Shown here piece by piece: positions 15,238 to 25,418 of a stretch of 64,000 bases of DNA. Both the position numbers and the translations under genes were made by a program. The DNA is from QHXW01 sp963768075 (lineage in GTDB: Bacteria > Acidobacteriota > Terriglobia > Bryobacterales > Bryobacteraceae). The notes beneath the pieces are model-generated. The model had not been told where the DNA came from. It ran no database searches and saw only the letters and a program-made list of their open reading frames with translations. The DNA lies in the NCBI GenBank assembly GCA_963768075.1, contig CAVYHD010000022.1, positions 124,001 to 188,000 on the forward strand, written 5' to 3'. Each line of letters begins with the position of its first letter. The first letter of the stretch is position 1.

Positions 15238-15645
15238 ATGGTGCGCAGTCTGCTGGCGCTGGTCCTGGGGTACGCGGTGATGCTGGCTTTGCAATTGGGA
15301 GGAGATACGGCGTTGACCGCAATGGCTCCGGACATGATGCCGCAGCCCGGTGAGCCCCCGGACGCGGCCTACTTCGCGTACCGGCTGGGCACGGGCTTCT
15401 TTTTTATCGCGCTCGGCGCATACGTCACGGCCCTGCTGGCGGGGCGCGCGGCGATGAAGCACGCGCTAGGGCTCGCGGCGCTTTCCATTACGGCCGGCAT
15501 TCTCGAGGTGCAGTACTATCCCACGACGCAACCGCTTTGGTATTCGGTGGCGCTGATGTTTCTGTCGATCCCATCGGCGCTCGCGGGCGGCTATTATCGG
15601 GTGCGGCAGTTGGAAGAGCACAACACGCGGGCGGCGGCGGAATAG
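15238..15645 (+). CDS. Small four-segment membrane protein
   Basis: A 135-residue protein. Hydrophobic segments: SLLALVLGYAVMLALQL, GTGFFFIALGAYVTALLAG, ALGLAALSITAGILEV and WYSVALMFLSIPSALAGGY. The tail is soluble and charged. No family can be named; it looks like the small integral membrane proteins found beside metabolic genes in acidobacteria. Start is ATG; a GTG follows immediately. Confidence 0.6.
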   Translation: MVRSLLALVLGYAVMLALQLGGDTALTAMAPDMMPQPGEPPDAAYFAYRLGTGFFFIALGAYVTALLAGRAAMKHALGLAALSITAGILEVQYYPTTQPLWYSVALMFLSIPSALAGGYYRVRQLEEHNTRAAAE

Positions 15646-15690
15646 GGTTGGCCGCGCCACCCGCCAAACACGCTACTCTGTCCTTTAGTG

Positions 15691-16128
15691 ATGGGTTCGC
15701 CTACCTCACCGCCGGATGGCATTCGGACTCGGTTGACCGATTTGCGCAATGAGCTGCTGGGGCTCCACAAGACGCTGCTTGATTCGGAGACGGCGGTGTA
15801 CGATCGGGACATTGTGAGAATCACGTCGCGAGGGCAGTTGCTGGAATTGGTGTTGCATGATCCGTGGTTCGCGTGGCTGCACGAGCTTTCGGAACTGGTG
15901 GTGCTGATCGATGAAGCGCTGGACGCGAAGGAGCCGGTGGTGACGGGGGCGGATGCGGACCGGTTTCTGGCGAAGGCGCGGGAGCTGGTGGCGCCGGCGG
16001 AGGGCGGCGGCGAGTTTCGGCGGCATTACCTGGAAGCGTTGCAGCGCGACCCAAACGTGGTGATGGCGCATGCGCAGGCCATAAAGGTGCTGGCGAGCCT
16101 GGGTGAACCGGGAAGGGAGCGGAAATGA
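15691..16128 (+). CDS. Conserved helical protein of unknown function
   Basis: A 145-residue all-helical soluble protein from the ATG at 15691 (a GTG at 15688 is one codon earlier). Features: LRNELLGLHKTLLDSETAVYD near the start, a strongly conserved-looking DPWFAWLHELSELVVLIDEAL, and a C-terminal RHYLEALQRDPNVVMAHAQA helix. No signal peptide or membrane segment. Its stop overlaps the start of the aldo/keto reductase by four bases (ATGA), so the two are co-translated and may act together. Confidence 0.6.
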   Translation: MGSPTSPPDGIRTRLTDLRNELLGLHKTLLDSETAVYDRDIVRITSRGQLLELVLHDPWFAWLHELSELVVLIDEALDAKEPVVTGADADRFLAKARELVAPAEGGGEFRRHYLEALQRDPNVVMAHAQAIKVLASLGEPGRERK

Positions 16129-17021
16129 TTTATCGCAAGCTGGGCGCCACGGGCGAGAAAGTTTCGGCCATCGGGTTGGGCGGATATCACATCGGGTTTC
16201 CGAAAGACGCGGCGGATGGGGTGCGGATCGTACGAAGCGCGCTAGACCGCGGTATGAACTTTCTGGACAACTGCTGGGACTATCATGATGGCGAAAGCGA
16301 AATCCGCATGGGCAACGCGTTGCGCGACGGCTACCGGCAAAAGGCGTTCCTGATGACGAAGTTCGACGGACGAACAAAGGCAGCCGCGGCGAAGCAGATT
16401 GATGAATCGCTCCAGCGGTTGCAGACGGATCGCATCGACTTGATGCAGTATCACGAAAACATTCGCCTGGAAGATCCGGACCGGTTTTTCGCGGCGGAGG
16501 GGGCGCTCGAAGCCGTGCTCGCGGCCAAGAAGGCGGGGAAGGTGCGGTACATCGGGTTTACGGGGCATAAAGATCCGCTGGTGCATCTGCGGATGCTGGA
16601 ACTTGCCGAGCAGCACAGGTTTCATTTCGATGCGTGCCAGATGCCGCTCAACGTGATGGACGCGCACTTCCGCAGCTTCGAACATCATGTAGTGCCGCGG
16701 CTGGTAAAGGCGGGGATTGCCGTGTTGGGGATGAAACCGATGGGGGACGGAAATGTGCTGAAGAGCGGCGTGGTGACTCCGATGGAGTGTCTGCACTATG
16801 CGCTGAGCCTGCCGACCTCGGTGGTGATCAACGGCTGCGACTCGATGGTGCGGCTGGACCAGGCGTTTGAAGCGGCGGGTACGTTCCAACCCATGAACGA
16901 GGCAGCGATGGCGAAGCTGCTGGCGAAGACGGCCGAGGCCGCGGCGACGGGCTTGTATGAGCCGTTTAAGACCACACCTCAGTTTGACGGCACCGCGCAA
17001 CATCCCGAATGGATGGGGTAA
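16125..17021 (+). CDS. Aldo/keto reductase
   Basis: A 298-residue protein of the usual length. The catalytic tetrad is complete: Asp48 (MNFLDNCWD), Tyr53 (WDYHDG), Lys79 (FLMTKFDG) and His110 (LMQYHENI). The family reduces carbonyl compounds with NAD(P)H in the cytoplasm; substrate unknown. The sequence between 230 and 298 is helical and ends PQFDGTAQHPEWMG. No iron-sulfur cysteines are seen. It is coupled to the helical protein upstream, and the polyprenyl synthase gene follows after 56 bases. Confidence 0.9.
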   Translation: MIYRKLGATGEKVSAIGLGGYHIGFPKDAADGVRIVRSALDRGMNFLDNCWDYHDGESEIRMGNALRDGYRQKAFLMTKFDGRTKAAAAKQIDESLQRLQTDRIDLMQYHENIRLEDPDRFFAAEGALEAVLAAKKAGKVRYIGFTGHKDPLVHLRMLELAEQHRFHFDACQMPLNVMDAHFRSFEHHVVPRLVKAGIAVLGMKPMGDGNVLKSGVVTPMECLHYALSLPTSVVINGCDSMVRLDQAFEAAGTFQPMNEAAMAKLLAKTAEAAATGLYEPFKTTPQFDGTAQHPEWMG

Positions 17022-17077
17022 GCGCGCGAGGCAGTTTGCGGCCCCAACCATCGAACAAGTAAACTAGTTAAATTCTG

Positions 17078-18079
<1,002 letters not shown>

Positions 18080-18082
18080 CGC

Positions 18083-19600
18083 TCAATGCTTGGTGTCGGT
18101 GGATTTTGATCCATCGGAATCCTTGGGATGGGCCGGCTTGGGCGGAGCGTGATGCTCGGGCGGAACATGCGTGGGCAGCACCGACGGGCTCGGCGACCGC
18201 TCCGGAGGATTCACCACGATGATGCTCGTGTACATGGACGCAGGATAGTAGACCTCCGGCGGCTCCGGCACTGGCCCGGGACCGTACTCGGGCTCGGGAG
18301 CACTGGCGGCCTCCGCAGCGGTCGCGGCAGCCGGCGGCTCCGCGGCGTCCGGCGTAGGCGGCGGTTCAGGCGGAGCTTCGTCGCTAGCATAGGCCGCGCC
18401 CGGCAGGAGCGGCACAATGCGAGTGCCGCCGGCGTTCAGCAACGGACGCACCACATCCAGCTTACTGCTATCCCAAGCAGGTGAAGGCGGCGCGATCACG
18501 AACACAGCGGTGCTGGTGGCGAGTTTCTCGGCCTGGCCTGCCGGCGTCAGTACCCGGGCATCCTGCGTCCACCGGGCCAGGGTCGTGTTCGCGCGCAGAT
18601 ACAAGCGCGGAGCGCTGGAAGCGGCCCAGGTCTCGCCCGGCGCAAGCGGCCCCCAGCCTACGATGTTCGCCTGGCGCAGCCAATACACTTCGCCTGGTTT
18701 GAAAACGACACTTTTGTCCGGCACCCATGCCCAGCCGAGACCGCTCTGCTCGATCCAGCGGCCGTAGTGGAATGGAAGCCATCCCCAGGGCTCGTTCGCG
18801 ATCCACGTATAGCCCAGCTCGTCGTACCACAACCACTGGCCATCGCGATAGGGCGTCCAACCGGACGCGACTTTCGGCTTCCAGACCACACCCAAGTCGT
18901 CGGTTTGCATCCACGCGCCGCCCGCGTCGAGATCGACCAGCCCGTATAACAAGCCTGGCAACCGGCCCGCCGAGCCGCTAGAAGCGAGCGCTTGATCGCG
19001 CTGCTCATTCCAGCGATCGCTCTCGAGGGGCTTGATTTCACGAGAGAGGAAGAATCGCGCCTGGCCGGCGTTCTCAACGCGGGCTGTCTGTCCCTCGTTC
19101 AAATCCAGCTCCGCCACAGGCGAGGAAAAGCGCACCTTGCCTTCCAGTACGGCGATCTGGCTCTGGTCATTGTTGGCTTCGAGACGCGCGCGGGTGCCGA
19201 CGCGGACCGTGGCCTGCGCGCCGGGAACAACGAGAATGAGGGCGTCGTGACTATCCGGCTCGCCCGTAAAATAGGCTACGCCGTGATCCAGCGACACGAG
19301 CGTCACACGCTGGCCGGTGGAAAGGCCGGTGTAATCGGAAAGCTCGCAGAGCGTATCGCCTGAGAGCCGAAGAGCACTGCCGTCATCCAATTCGATCTCT
19401 ACGCGGGCGGCAGGCGCGCTCCGCACTCTGGCCGCTTCGACCAGAGGCATGTTGCGCACCGCGGGCCGCCAGGCGTCCGCCGCGTGGAGCTGTACTTCGA
19501 CGCCGCCTTCCAGCTCCCCGACGCGCGCCACCCGAACGGGAGCGGCCAGGAGCACCGCTGGAAGCGTTGCCAGAAATAACGCGCAATCCGCCGCCTTCAT
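18083..19600 (-). CDS. FecR-domain protein with DUF6600 Trp-rich repeats
   Basis: A 505-residue secreted protein from the ATG at 19600, where GAGGT and a signal peptide (ADCALFLATLPAVLLAAP) agree; an open frame upstream carries neither. Residues about 20-200 are a FecR-type domain (AARVEIELDDGSALRLSGDT, QATVRVGTRARLEANNDQS, EGKVRFSSPVAELDLNEGQ). Residues about 240-330 are the Trp-rich DUF6600 repeats (WTPYRDGQWLWYDELGYTW, PWGWLPFHYGRW, LGWAWVPD). The tail from about 405 is Pro/Ala/Glu-rich and disordered. No sigma factor is beside it, so it is more likely a surface structural protein than a signalling FecR. Confidence 0.78.
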   Translation of the reverse strand: MKAADCALFLATLPAVLLAAPVRVARVGELEGGVEVQLHAADAWRPAVRNMPLVEAARVRSAPAARVEIELDDGSALRLSGDTLCELSDYTGLSTGQRVTLVSLDHGVAYFTGEPDSHDALILVVPGAQATVRVGTRARLEANNDQSQIAVLEGKVRFSSPVAELDLNEGQTARVENAGQARFFLSREIKPLESDRWNEQRDQALASSGSAGRLPGLLYGLVDLDAGGAWMQTDDLGVVWKPKVASGWTPYRDGQWLWYDELGYTWIANEPWGWLPFHYGRWIEQSGLGWAWVPDKSVVFKPGEVYWLRQANIVGWGPLAPGETWAASSAPRLYLRANTTLARWTQDARVLTPAGQAEKLATSTAVFVIAPPSPAWDSSKLDVVRPLLNAGGTRIVPLLPGAAYASDEAPPEPPPTPDAAEPPAAATAAEAASAPEPEYGPGPVPEPPEVYYPASMYTSIIVVNPPERSPSPSVLPTHVPPEHHAPPKPAHPKDSDGSKSTDTKH

Positions 19601-19673
19601 GACGTTACCTCGCCGTTCATCTGACGAACAGCGTACACCAAGCGTTGCAGCGAAATCCTGCCGGGCGAGTACT

Positions 19674-21977
19674 ATGGGGAGTATGACCGAGGCGGCCCTG
19701 CTGGACCATATCTGCGGTTTACCGCACGCCAAGGCTAATTTCAAACAGCTTGTGCGCGAGCTGGGTGCGCGCATCCCGAGCCGCGCGGACCTGGAAACGC
19801 TGCTGGCGCGCCTGGTAGCCCGCGGTGAGCTGATCGAGACGCGATCCGGGCACTTCGCCGCCACACGCGCCAGCCGCGAATTCGCGGTGGGCCGGCTGTC
19901 CATGCATCGCGACGGCTACGGCTTCCTGATCTCGGACCGGCCGCTCATAGGCATTACGGTCGACGTCTACATACCGGCCGAGGCGGCGCAGAACGCCATG
20001 CACGGCGATCGCGTGGTGGTGCGAATTGCCCGGATCGAAGCCGGCGGACGAGCGGACGGCGAGGTGCTCAAGATTCTCAAGCGCGCGCATCCCACGGTGG
20101 TAGGCGTGTTCCACCTCGGGAACCGGGGCTTCTACGTGGCGCCGCACGACGAGCGGCTGCACGACTGGATCGAAATTCCGGATGACTTGGCGATTCCGGC
20201 CGCGGCCCCGCAAATCGACCGGGTGGGCCCGAAGCCAGTCGTAATCACGGACCCGGCGAAGCTGGACGGCATGATCGTCAACGTGGAGCTGTTGGAGTAC
20301 GCGGAACGCGGCCAGCGGCCCGTCGGGCGCGTGATCGAAATTCTAGGCGCGCCCGATGATTTCGGCATCGATGTGGAGATCATCATTCGCAAGTTTCATC
20401 TGCCGCACCGTTTTCCGCCCGAAGTAGTGGAGCGGGCCGAGGCCATCTCCGGCGTGATTGCGGCGTGGGAACTGGCGGGGCGCGAGGATTTCCGCTCGCT
20501 GGACGTCGTCACCATCGACGGCGAAACGGCGCGCGATTTCGACGACGCGGTGTGGGTGGACCGGCTGCCCAACGGCAATTATGCGCTACACGCGCACATC
20601 GCGGATGTGAGCCACTATGTCCGGCCCGGCACTCCCATCGATGCGGAGGCGCGGCTTCGCGGGACCAGCGTCTATTTTCCCGATCGTGCCGTTCCCATGC
20701 TGCCGTTCGAGCTTTCCACTAACATTTGTTCGCTGAATCCGCACCTGGACCGGCTGGTACTTTCGGCGCTGATGGAGTTCGATCACCACGGCGATATGGT
20801 GGCGCAGAAATTCGTGCGCGGCGTGATTCGCAGCGCCGAGCGCATGACCTATACGGATGTGCATCTGCTGCTCGAGGGCGACGCGAAACTGCGGGAGCGC
20901 TATAGCGCCCTCACGGCGCGCTTCGAACTGATGCGCGAGCTGGCGGAGGTTCTGAACCGCAAGCGGGTGCGGCGTGGATCGATCGACTTCGATCTGCCCG
21001 AACCGCTGATCGAGTTTGATGAGTGGGGCGCGATGACCGGTGTGGCGCGGGCCCCGCGCAACATCGCCAACCGCATCATCGAAGAGTTCATGCTGGCCGC
21101 GAACGAGGCCGTGGCGGCGCATTTGCAGGCGACCGGGTTGCCCTCTATCTACCGCATTCACGAACCGCCCGACCCGAAACGCGTACTGGAATTCGAGGAG
21201 GTGGCGGCGCATTTCGGGTATTCGCTCGGCGTGGGCGCGATTCCGGTGAAGAAGTTTGGCTATGCCGACAAGCGCCGCGACGGGCACAAGGTGCGGCACG
21301 AGATCGTGCTGCCGGGCGAGGTCAAGATTTCGCCGCGCCACTATCAAAAGCTGGTTGCGAAAATCGAGGGCAAGCCCGAGGAGCGCATCCTGAGCTATCT
21401 CATGCTGCGCTCACTCAGGCAGGCGAGATACTCGGCCGACAACGTGGGGCATTTTGCGCTCGCCGCCGAAACCTATACGCATTTCACTTCCCCCATCCGG
21501 CGCTATCCCGATCTAACGGTGCACCGGCTGCTTGCCGCCCTGATGGACGGATGGGCTTATTCCTCCGCGGCCGAGTTGAGCGCCATTGCCGATGAATCGT
21601 CGCAAACCGAGCGCCGGGCGGCCGAGGCCGAACGGGAACTGGTCGAGTGGAAGAAGACCAAATTCATGGCGGACCGGGTGGGCGATGAGTTCGACGCGCT
21701 GATCATCAGCACGACCAAGTATGGCCTGTTCGTTGAACTGGCCGATCTGTTCATCGAGGGTCTTGTGCCGATGGATTCCCTGCCCGGCGACCGCTACACC
21801 TATCACGAAAACGTGCGTAAGATCATCGGCCAGCGCTCGCGCCGCGAGTTCTCGATCGGGGATCGCGCCCACGTGCTGCTTGAACGCGTGGATATCGTGG
21901 AGCGGAAGCTTCAGTTTTCCCTGCTGGAGCCGGAACGGCGCGGCAAGGGATCTTCGCGGAAATCCGCCCGGCACTAA
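19674..21977 (+). CDS. rnr: Ribonuclease R
   Basis: A 767-residue 3'-5' exoribonuclease, close to the family's usual length. An ATG at 19683 is an alternative start. Order: N-terminal winged-helix (about 5-60), cold-shock domains (AVGRLSMHRDGYGFL and on to about 240), RNB catalytic domain with the Asp cluster DGETARDFDDAVWV near 281, and a C-terminal S1 domain (about 665-750, KYGLFVELADLFIEGLVPM). A basic tail (RRGKGSSRKSARH) follows. It degrades structured RNA in the cytoplasm. Transcribed away from the FecR gene across a short gap. Confidence 0.94.
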   Translation: MGSMTEAALLDHICGLPHAKANFKQLVRELGARIPSRADLETLLARLVARGELIETRSGHFAATRASREFAVGRLSMHRDGYGFLISDRPLIGITVDVYIPAEAAQNAMHGDRVVVRIARIEAGGRADGEVLKILKRAHPTVVGVFHLGNRGFYVAPHDERLHDWIEIPDDLAIPAAAPQIDRVGPKPVVITDPAKLDGMIVNVELLEYAERGQRPVGRVIEILGAPDDFGIDVEIIIRKFHLPHRFPPEVVERAEAISGVIAAWELAGREDFRSLDVVTIDGETARDFDDAVWVDRLPNGNYALHAHIADVSHYVRPGTPIDAEARLRGTSVYFPDRAVPMLPFELSTNICSLNPHLDRLVLSALMEFDHHGDMVAQKFVRGVIRSAERMTYTDVHLLLEGDAKLRERYSALTARFELMRELAEVLNRKRVRRGSIDFDLPEPLIEFDEWGAMTGVARAPRNIANRIIEEFMLAANEAVAAHLQATGLPSIYRIHEPPDPKRVLEFEEVAAHFGYSLGVGAIPVKKFGYADKRRDGHKVRHEIVLPGEVKISPRHYQKLVAKIEGKPEERILSYLMLRSLRQARYSADNVGHFALAAETYTHFTSPIRRYPDLTVHRLLAALMDGWAYSSAAELSAIADESSQTERRAAEAERELVEWKKTKFMADRVGDEFDALIISTTKYGLFVELADLFIEGLVPMDSLPGDRYTYHENVRKIIGQRSRREFSIGDRAHVLLERVDIVERKLQFSLLEPERRGKGSSRKSARH

Positions 21978-21992
21978 ATCCCAGCGGATCGG

Positions 21993-23657
21993 TCATTGGG
22001 GCGTCATCTTTTTGCCTTCCGTCGGGATCAGTTTCAACTGCGCGCTTTCGCGGCTGCGTTCGCGGATAGCTCTCGGCTCGCCCAACGCCTCGAAGGCTTT
22101 CAGGTAATCCGGGTCCTCATACGCGCCATCCTCCACGTCTTCCCACGCGAATAGTTTGTACCCTCCGGGAGCAATGCCCACGATGGTGAACCGCCCATAC
22201 TGGTCCGTCGTGGCGTCTTTGTAGAGCCGCGTTTGAGAGCGACGAGGATCATCCGGAACCAGCGCCACCGTGGCCGCCGCCTCCGGCTGCTCATTCGCGT
22301 TCAAAACCACGCCCTCAACTTGACCGCCGTTGGTGCTCACCACGACTTCCAATGTTCCGCTTACGCCACGAGTCAAATCAAGCCCGGATTCCAGCACATC
22401 CTGATCGCCCAGACGCGCGGATTTGAGGTAATAGACATCGGAGCCACCGTAGAAGTTCACGGAATAGTGCGCAGCTTGAACGTCGGCTAGGGTGAAACTG
22501 CCATCTGCCTTCACGGGCGCGCTCGCGCCTCCCCTATAGCTGGAATCATCCGGCTGCAACGAGATCAGCGCGTCAGTCATATTTCCGGCGGCGCGGCCCT
22601 CAATACGGAGTTGGCCCTTCAACTCCGCACCCGGCTGCAATTCCAGAACAATATTCTCGATGTCGCTCTCACGGACGTCGATGGGCTGGCGGGCGCGGAG
22701 CGTTTTGCCGTCTCCTTGTTTGACAGCCTCGACATAGTACGCACCGGGCACTACGCCCCGAATCTCGAAATTCCCCTGTGCGTCAATGTTGAAACCGTAA
22801 TTGCCCCAGAAGATGAATTGCGACTCGTCGCCGCGCCGCTGCAACGAAACTCCCACACCCGGGACACGCTGTTTGGAATCGGGATCGACCACACGCCCCC
22901 GGACTCTCACGGTGCGTGTCTTCGTCAACGTAATATCGGTTCCCCGCAGCAGCGTGCCCACTTGCAGCTCGATTGCCTTGGCGCCGGCCGCATCGCTGGT
23001 CCCTGGATAATATGTCGGGGCGTAGGCCTGTCCGCCGTCGTATTCTCCAGGCCGCATCGTAGTGTTGGCCATGGCAGTCAGGTAGTATCTTCCCGGCGAC
23101 AGCCCGAACAGCCGGTACTCGCCCAAGTCATTTGTAGCGGCTCGGTCGCTAAACGCGAGTTGCCGTTTGCCACGAACGAAGCGGTACTGAAGCAGGGAAA
23201 CCTCAATGTTAGGCGAGGGTTCGCCATCCACATCTAAAACACGCCCCGTGATGACCGCTTGCGGAGCAATGCGCCATACCACGCCAGACAGATGCTGGCC
23301 GGGATCGAGTGACAACGTGGTCCCCGAGCTCCCGCCGGCGCGGGCGCCATACGCGGTTACAGAATAGCCATGCTTGCTGGCGCTCATTCGGTATTTTCCG
23401 GGTTCCATATTCGGCACGGCGAATCGTCCCGCGGCCGTGGTGGTAGTGACGTAGCGCTGGTCTCGCGCCATTCCGGTTCCCCAAAGCGTGATATTGGCCT
23501 TTGTCACGGGCTCGCCGGTGGCTGCGTTCACGAGTTGACCATCGACAGAGCAGCTCTCCGGTTTCGGAGGCGGCTGGACTTGCTGCTGTGCATCCAGCGC
23601 AGTAGCAAACAGCGTGATCCAGCCGAAATAAAATACGCGCTTGCGGGGTCCGGCCAT
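21993..23657 (-). CDS. Secreted carboxypeptidase-regulatory-like repeat protein, copy 2
   Basis: A 554-residue protein with a signal peptide (VFYFGWITLFATALDAQQ). The body is a chain of Ig-like CarboxypepD_reg / SpaA-like domains, seen by repeats of 'G(R)ExxGxYxLxGLxPGxYYLxA': residues about 38-110, 125-195, 230-315 and 420-500 (NLEVVVSTNGGQVEGVVL, DQYGRFTIVGIAPGGYKLFAW). One middle stretch carries 'RVRGRVVDPDSKQ'. The C-terminus AWEDVEDGAYEDPDYLKAFEALG is shared with the neighbour at 23661. Such proteins are abundant in acidobacteria and have no proven function; adhesion or matrix roles are plausible. Three bases separate it from its paralog. Confidence 0.75.
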   Translation of the reverse strand: MAGPRKRVFYFGWITLFATALDAQQQVQPPPKPESCSVDGQLVNAATGEPVTKANITLWGTGMARDQRYVTTTTAAGRFAVPNMEPGKYRMSASKHGYSVTAYGARAGGSSGTTLSLDPGQHLSGVVWRIAPQAVITGRVLDVDGEPSPNIEVSLLQYRFVRGKRQLAFSDRAATNDLGEYRLFGLSPGRYYLTAMANTTMRPGEYDGGQAYAPTYYPGTSDAAGAKAIELQVGTLLRGTDITLTKTRTVRVRGRVVDPDSKQRVPGVGVSLQRRGDESQFIFWGNYGFNIDAQGNFEIRGVVPGAYYVEAVKQGDGKTLRARQPIDVRESDIENIVLELQPGAELKGQLRIEGRAAGNMTDALISLQPDDSSYRGGASAPVKADGSFTLADVQAAHYSVNFYGGSDVYYLKSARLGDQDVLESGLDLTRGVSGTLEVVVSTNGGQVEGVVLNANEQPEAAATVALVPDDPRRSQTRLYKDATTDQYGRFTIVGIAPGGYKLFAWEDVEDGAYEDPDYLKAFEALGEPRAIRERSRESAQLKLIPTEGKKMTPQ

Positions 23658-23660
23658 GGC

Positions 23661-25373
23661 TCAGTTCCCGGAGCTCCTAGGCGAGGACTCGGCCGGAATC
23701 AGCTTGAGCTGACGATTCTCGCGGCTGCCTTCGCGGATCGTGACGGCCTCACCCGCGCTCTCAAATGGCTTGAGAAACTCCGGGTCCTGATAGGCGCCGG
23801 TTTCGACATCCTCCCACGCAAACAGTTTGTAGTCTCCGGGTGCGATACCTTTCACACTGAAATGTCCCGCCGTATCCGAGCTCGCCGCTTTGAAAAGCGC
23901 GGATTGTTCGCGGCGTGGGGCATCGGGCACTAAGACCACCGTCATGCCCGATGATAATTGCCCCTTGGAATCCGTCACCGTACCGTCCACCTGTCCGCCG
24001 TCGGGGCTGATGACGATGTCGAGAACACCCGCGGAGCCGCCTGATAGATCGAGGCCGGCATCAAGGCCGTCCACGTCACCCATGCGGATGGATTTGACGT
24101 AGAAGTTCTGCGGCAAACCGCGCACGGTGACCGCGTAGTTGTCCGCGTTGACGTTATCGAACAGGAAACCGCCGTCGTCTTTCACCCTGGCGCTGGGTCT
24201 CCCCATGACCATGGGACCTTGTGAATCCAGCGCGATGTTGAGGCTCGCGAGATTCACATCGCCAGTGCCATCGACGCGCACCTGGCCCTTCACCTCCATG
24301 CCGGCGCTCAACAGTACGCTCAGGTCATCCACATTGCTATCGCCCAGATCCACCGGCTGTTTGACGAGTCGAACCTTGCTCTCTTCTTGCCATTGCGCTA
24401 TCAGAAAGTAGGCGCCAGGTGTAAGGTCGCGCACTTCAAATGTGCCTCCGCGGCCCTGCGTCCGCGCAAACGAAGGGGAGTTCAAACCGATGAACGCGGA
24501 ACTGCGAGGCACAACCCGGATCTGCACAAACGGAGGCACACCTTCCGCCAGGGGATTGACCACCCGTCCGCGAATCCGCAGTGTTCGCGTCTTGCGCAGC
24601 GTAACGTCCACGCCGCTCAGCACGGCTCCTGGGGACACGTCGATGGCGCCGGCGCCCGCCGGATCGTTCGTGCCGGGGAAGTACGTGGGGGCATACCCTT
24701 CCTCCGCCGCACCAGGTGGCGTGCGATCTTGCGCATCGATCTCGTTCCGTTGGTGGTAGGTGGCACTGAGATAGTACTTTCCCGGCGCGAGCCCGAAAAC
24801 CCGATACTCGCCGAGATCGTCCGTCGAAGCGCTCCCAGAGGTGGACATCTGCTTCCGGCCGCCTACGAACCTGTAGCGCATCACCCGGATTTGCGCCCGC
24901 TCCACCGGCTCGCCATCTTCATCAAGGATGTGGCCGGCGATCACCCCTTGCGGCAATAGACGAAATACAAGATCACGCGTGTGTTGGCCGGCGCTGAGCA
25001 CGACTGGCGAACCGGGCCGGTCCGGGCCGCGCGCCCCGTATTGCTGCCGGACGAATCCGTTGCGCTCGGCCGAGAGGCTGTACGGGCCGGGGTCCAGATT
25101 CTCAATCACGAACCCGCCGCTCCCGTCGGTGACCGCGCCGGAGGAAGTGGCCTTGCCCCGCCCGCCAGAACCGTTCATGTTGATCTGGGCTTTCTTTACG
25201 GGTTCGCCGGTGATGGCGTTCACCACCTGCCCTTCCACCGAACACAGGTCTTCGGGCCGCGTGGGTTGGGAATTCGGCGCCTGTGACTGTCCGGCTTGCG
25301 ACGAAACCGTAGCCGATTGCTGGGCGGCCAGCAGGACCGGCGCCGCGAGGAGAACGAAGCGGGCAAGGATCAT
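23661..25373 (-). CDS. Secreted carboxypeptidase-regulatory-like repeat protein, copy 1
   Basis: A 570-residue protein from the ATG at 25373, chosen because GGGAGGG lies upstream and the signal peptide (ILARFVLLAAPVLLAAQQ) begins there. It shares its whole layout with the gene at 21993: N-terminal CSVEGQVVNAITGEPVKKAQI, the TRDLVFRLLPQGVIAGHILDEDG linker, the 'KYYLSATYHQ' loop, 'LRIRGRVVNPLAEG', and a C-terminal YKLFAWEDVETGAYQDPEFL. The two are clearly tandem paralogs in one operon, with this copy first. Confidence 0.76.
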   Translation of the reverse strand: MILARFVLLAAPVLLAAQQSATVSSQAGQSQAPNSQPTRPEDLCSVEGQVVNAITGEPVKKAQINMNGSGGRGKATSSGAVTDGSGGFVIENLDPGPYSLSAERNGFVRQQYGARGPDRPGSPVVLSAGQHTRDLVFRLLPQGVIAGHILDEDGEPVERAQIRVMRYRFVGGRKQMSTSGSASTDDLGEYRVFGLAPGKYYLSATYHQRNEIDAQDRTPPGAAEEGYAPTYFPGTNDPAGAGAIDVSPGAVLSGVDVTLRKTRTLRIRGRVVNPLAEGVPPFVQIRVVPRSSAFIGLNSPSFARTQGRGGTFEVRDLTPGAYFLIAQWQEESKVRLVKQPVDLGDSNVDDLSVLLSAGMEVKGQVRVDGTGDVNLASLNIALDSQGPMVMGRPSARVKDDGGFLFDNVNADNYAVTVRGLPQNFYVKSIRMGDVDGLDAGLDLSGGSAGVLDIVISPDGGQVDGTVTDSKGQLSSGMTVVLVPDAPRREQSALFKAASSDTAGHFSVKGIAPGDYKLFAWEDVETGAYQDPEFLKPFESAGEAVTIREGSRENRQLKLIPAESSPRSSGN

Positions 25374-25418
25374 GCGCCCTCCCAGGTTCGAGTATAGACG
25401 CACGCACGCCCCGGCGCG

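Noticed and set aside
16242..17051. A 269-codon minus-strand frame inside the aldo/keto reductase gene
   Set aside because: His- and Arg-rich composition with no conserved motif; the plus-strand enzyme has its full tetrad.
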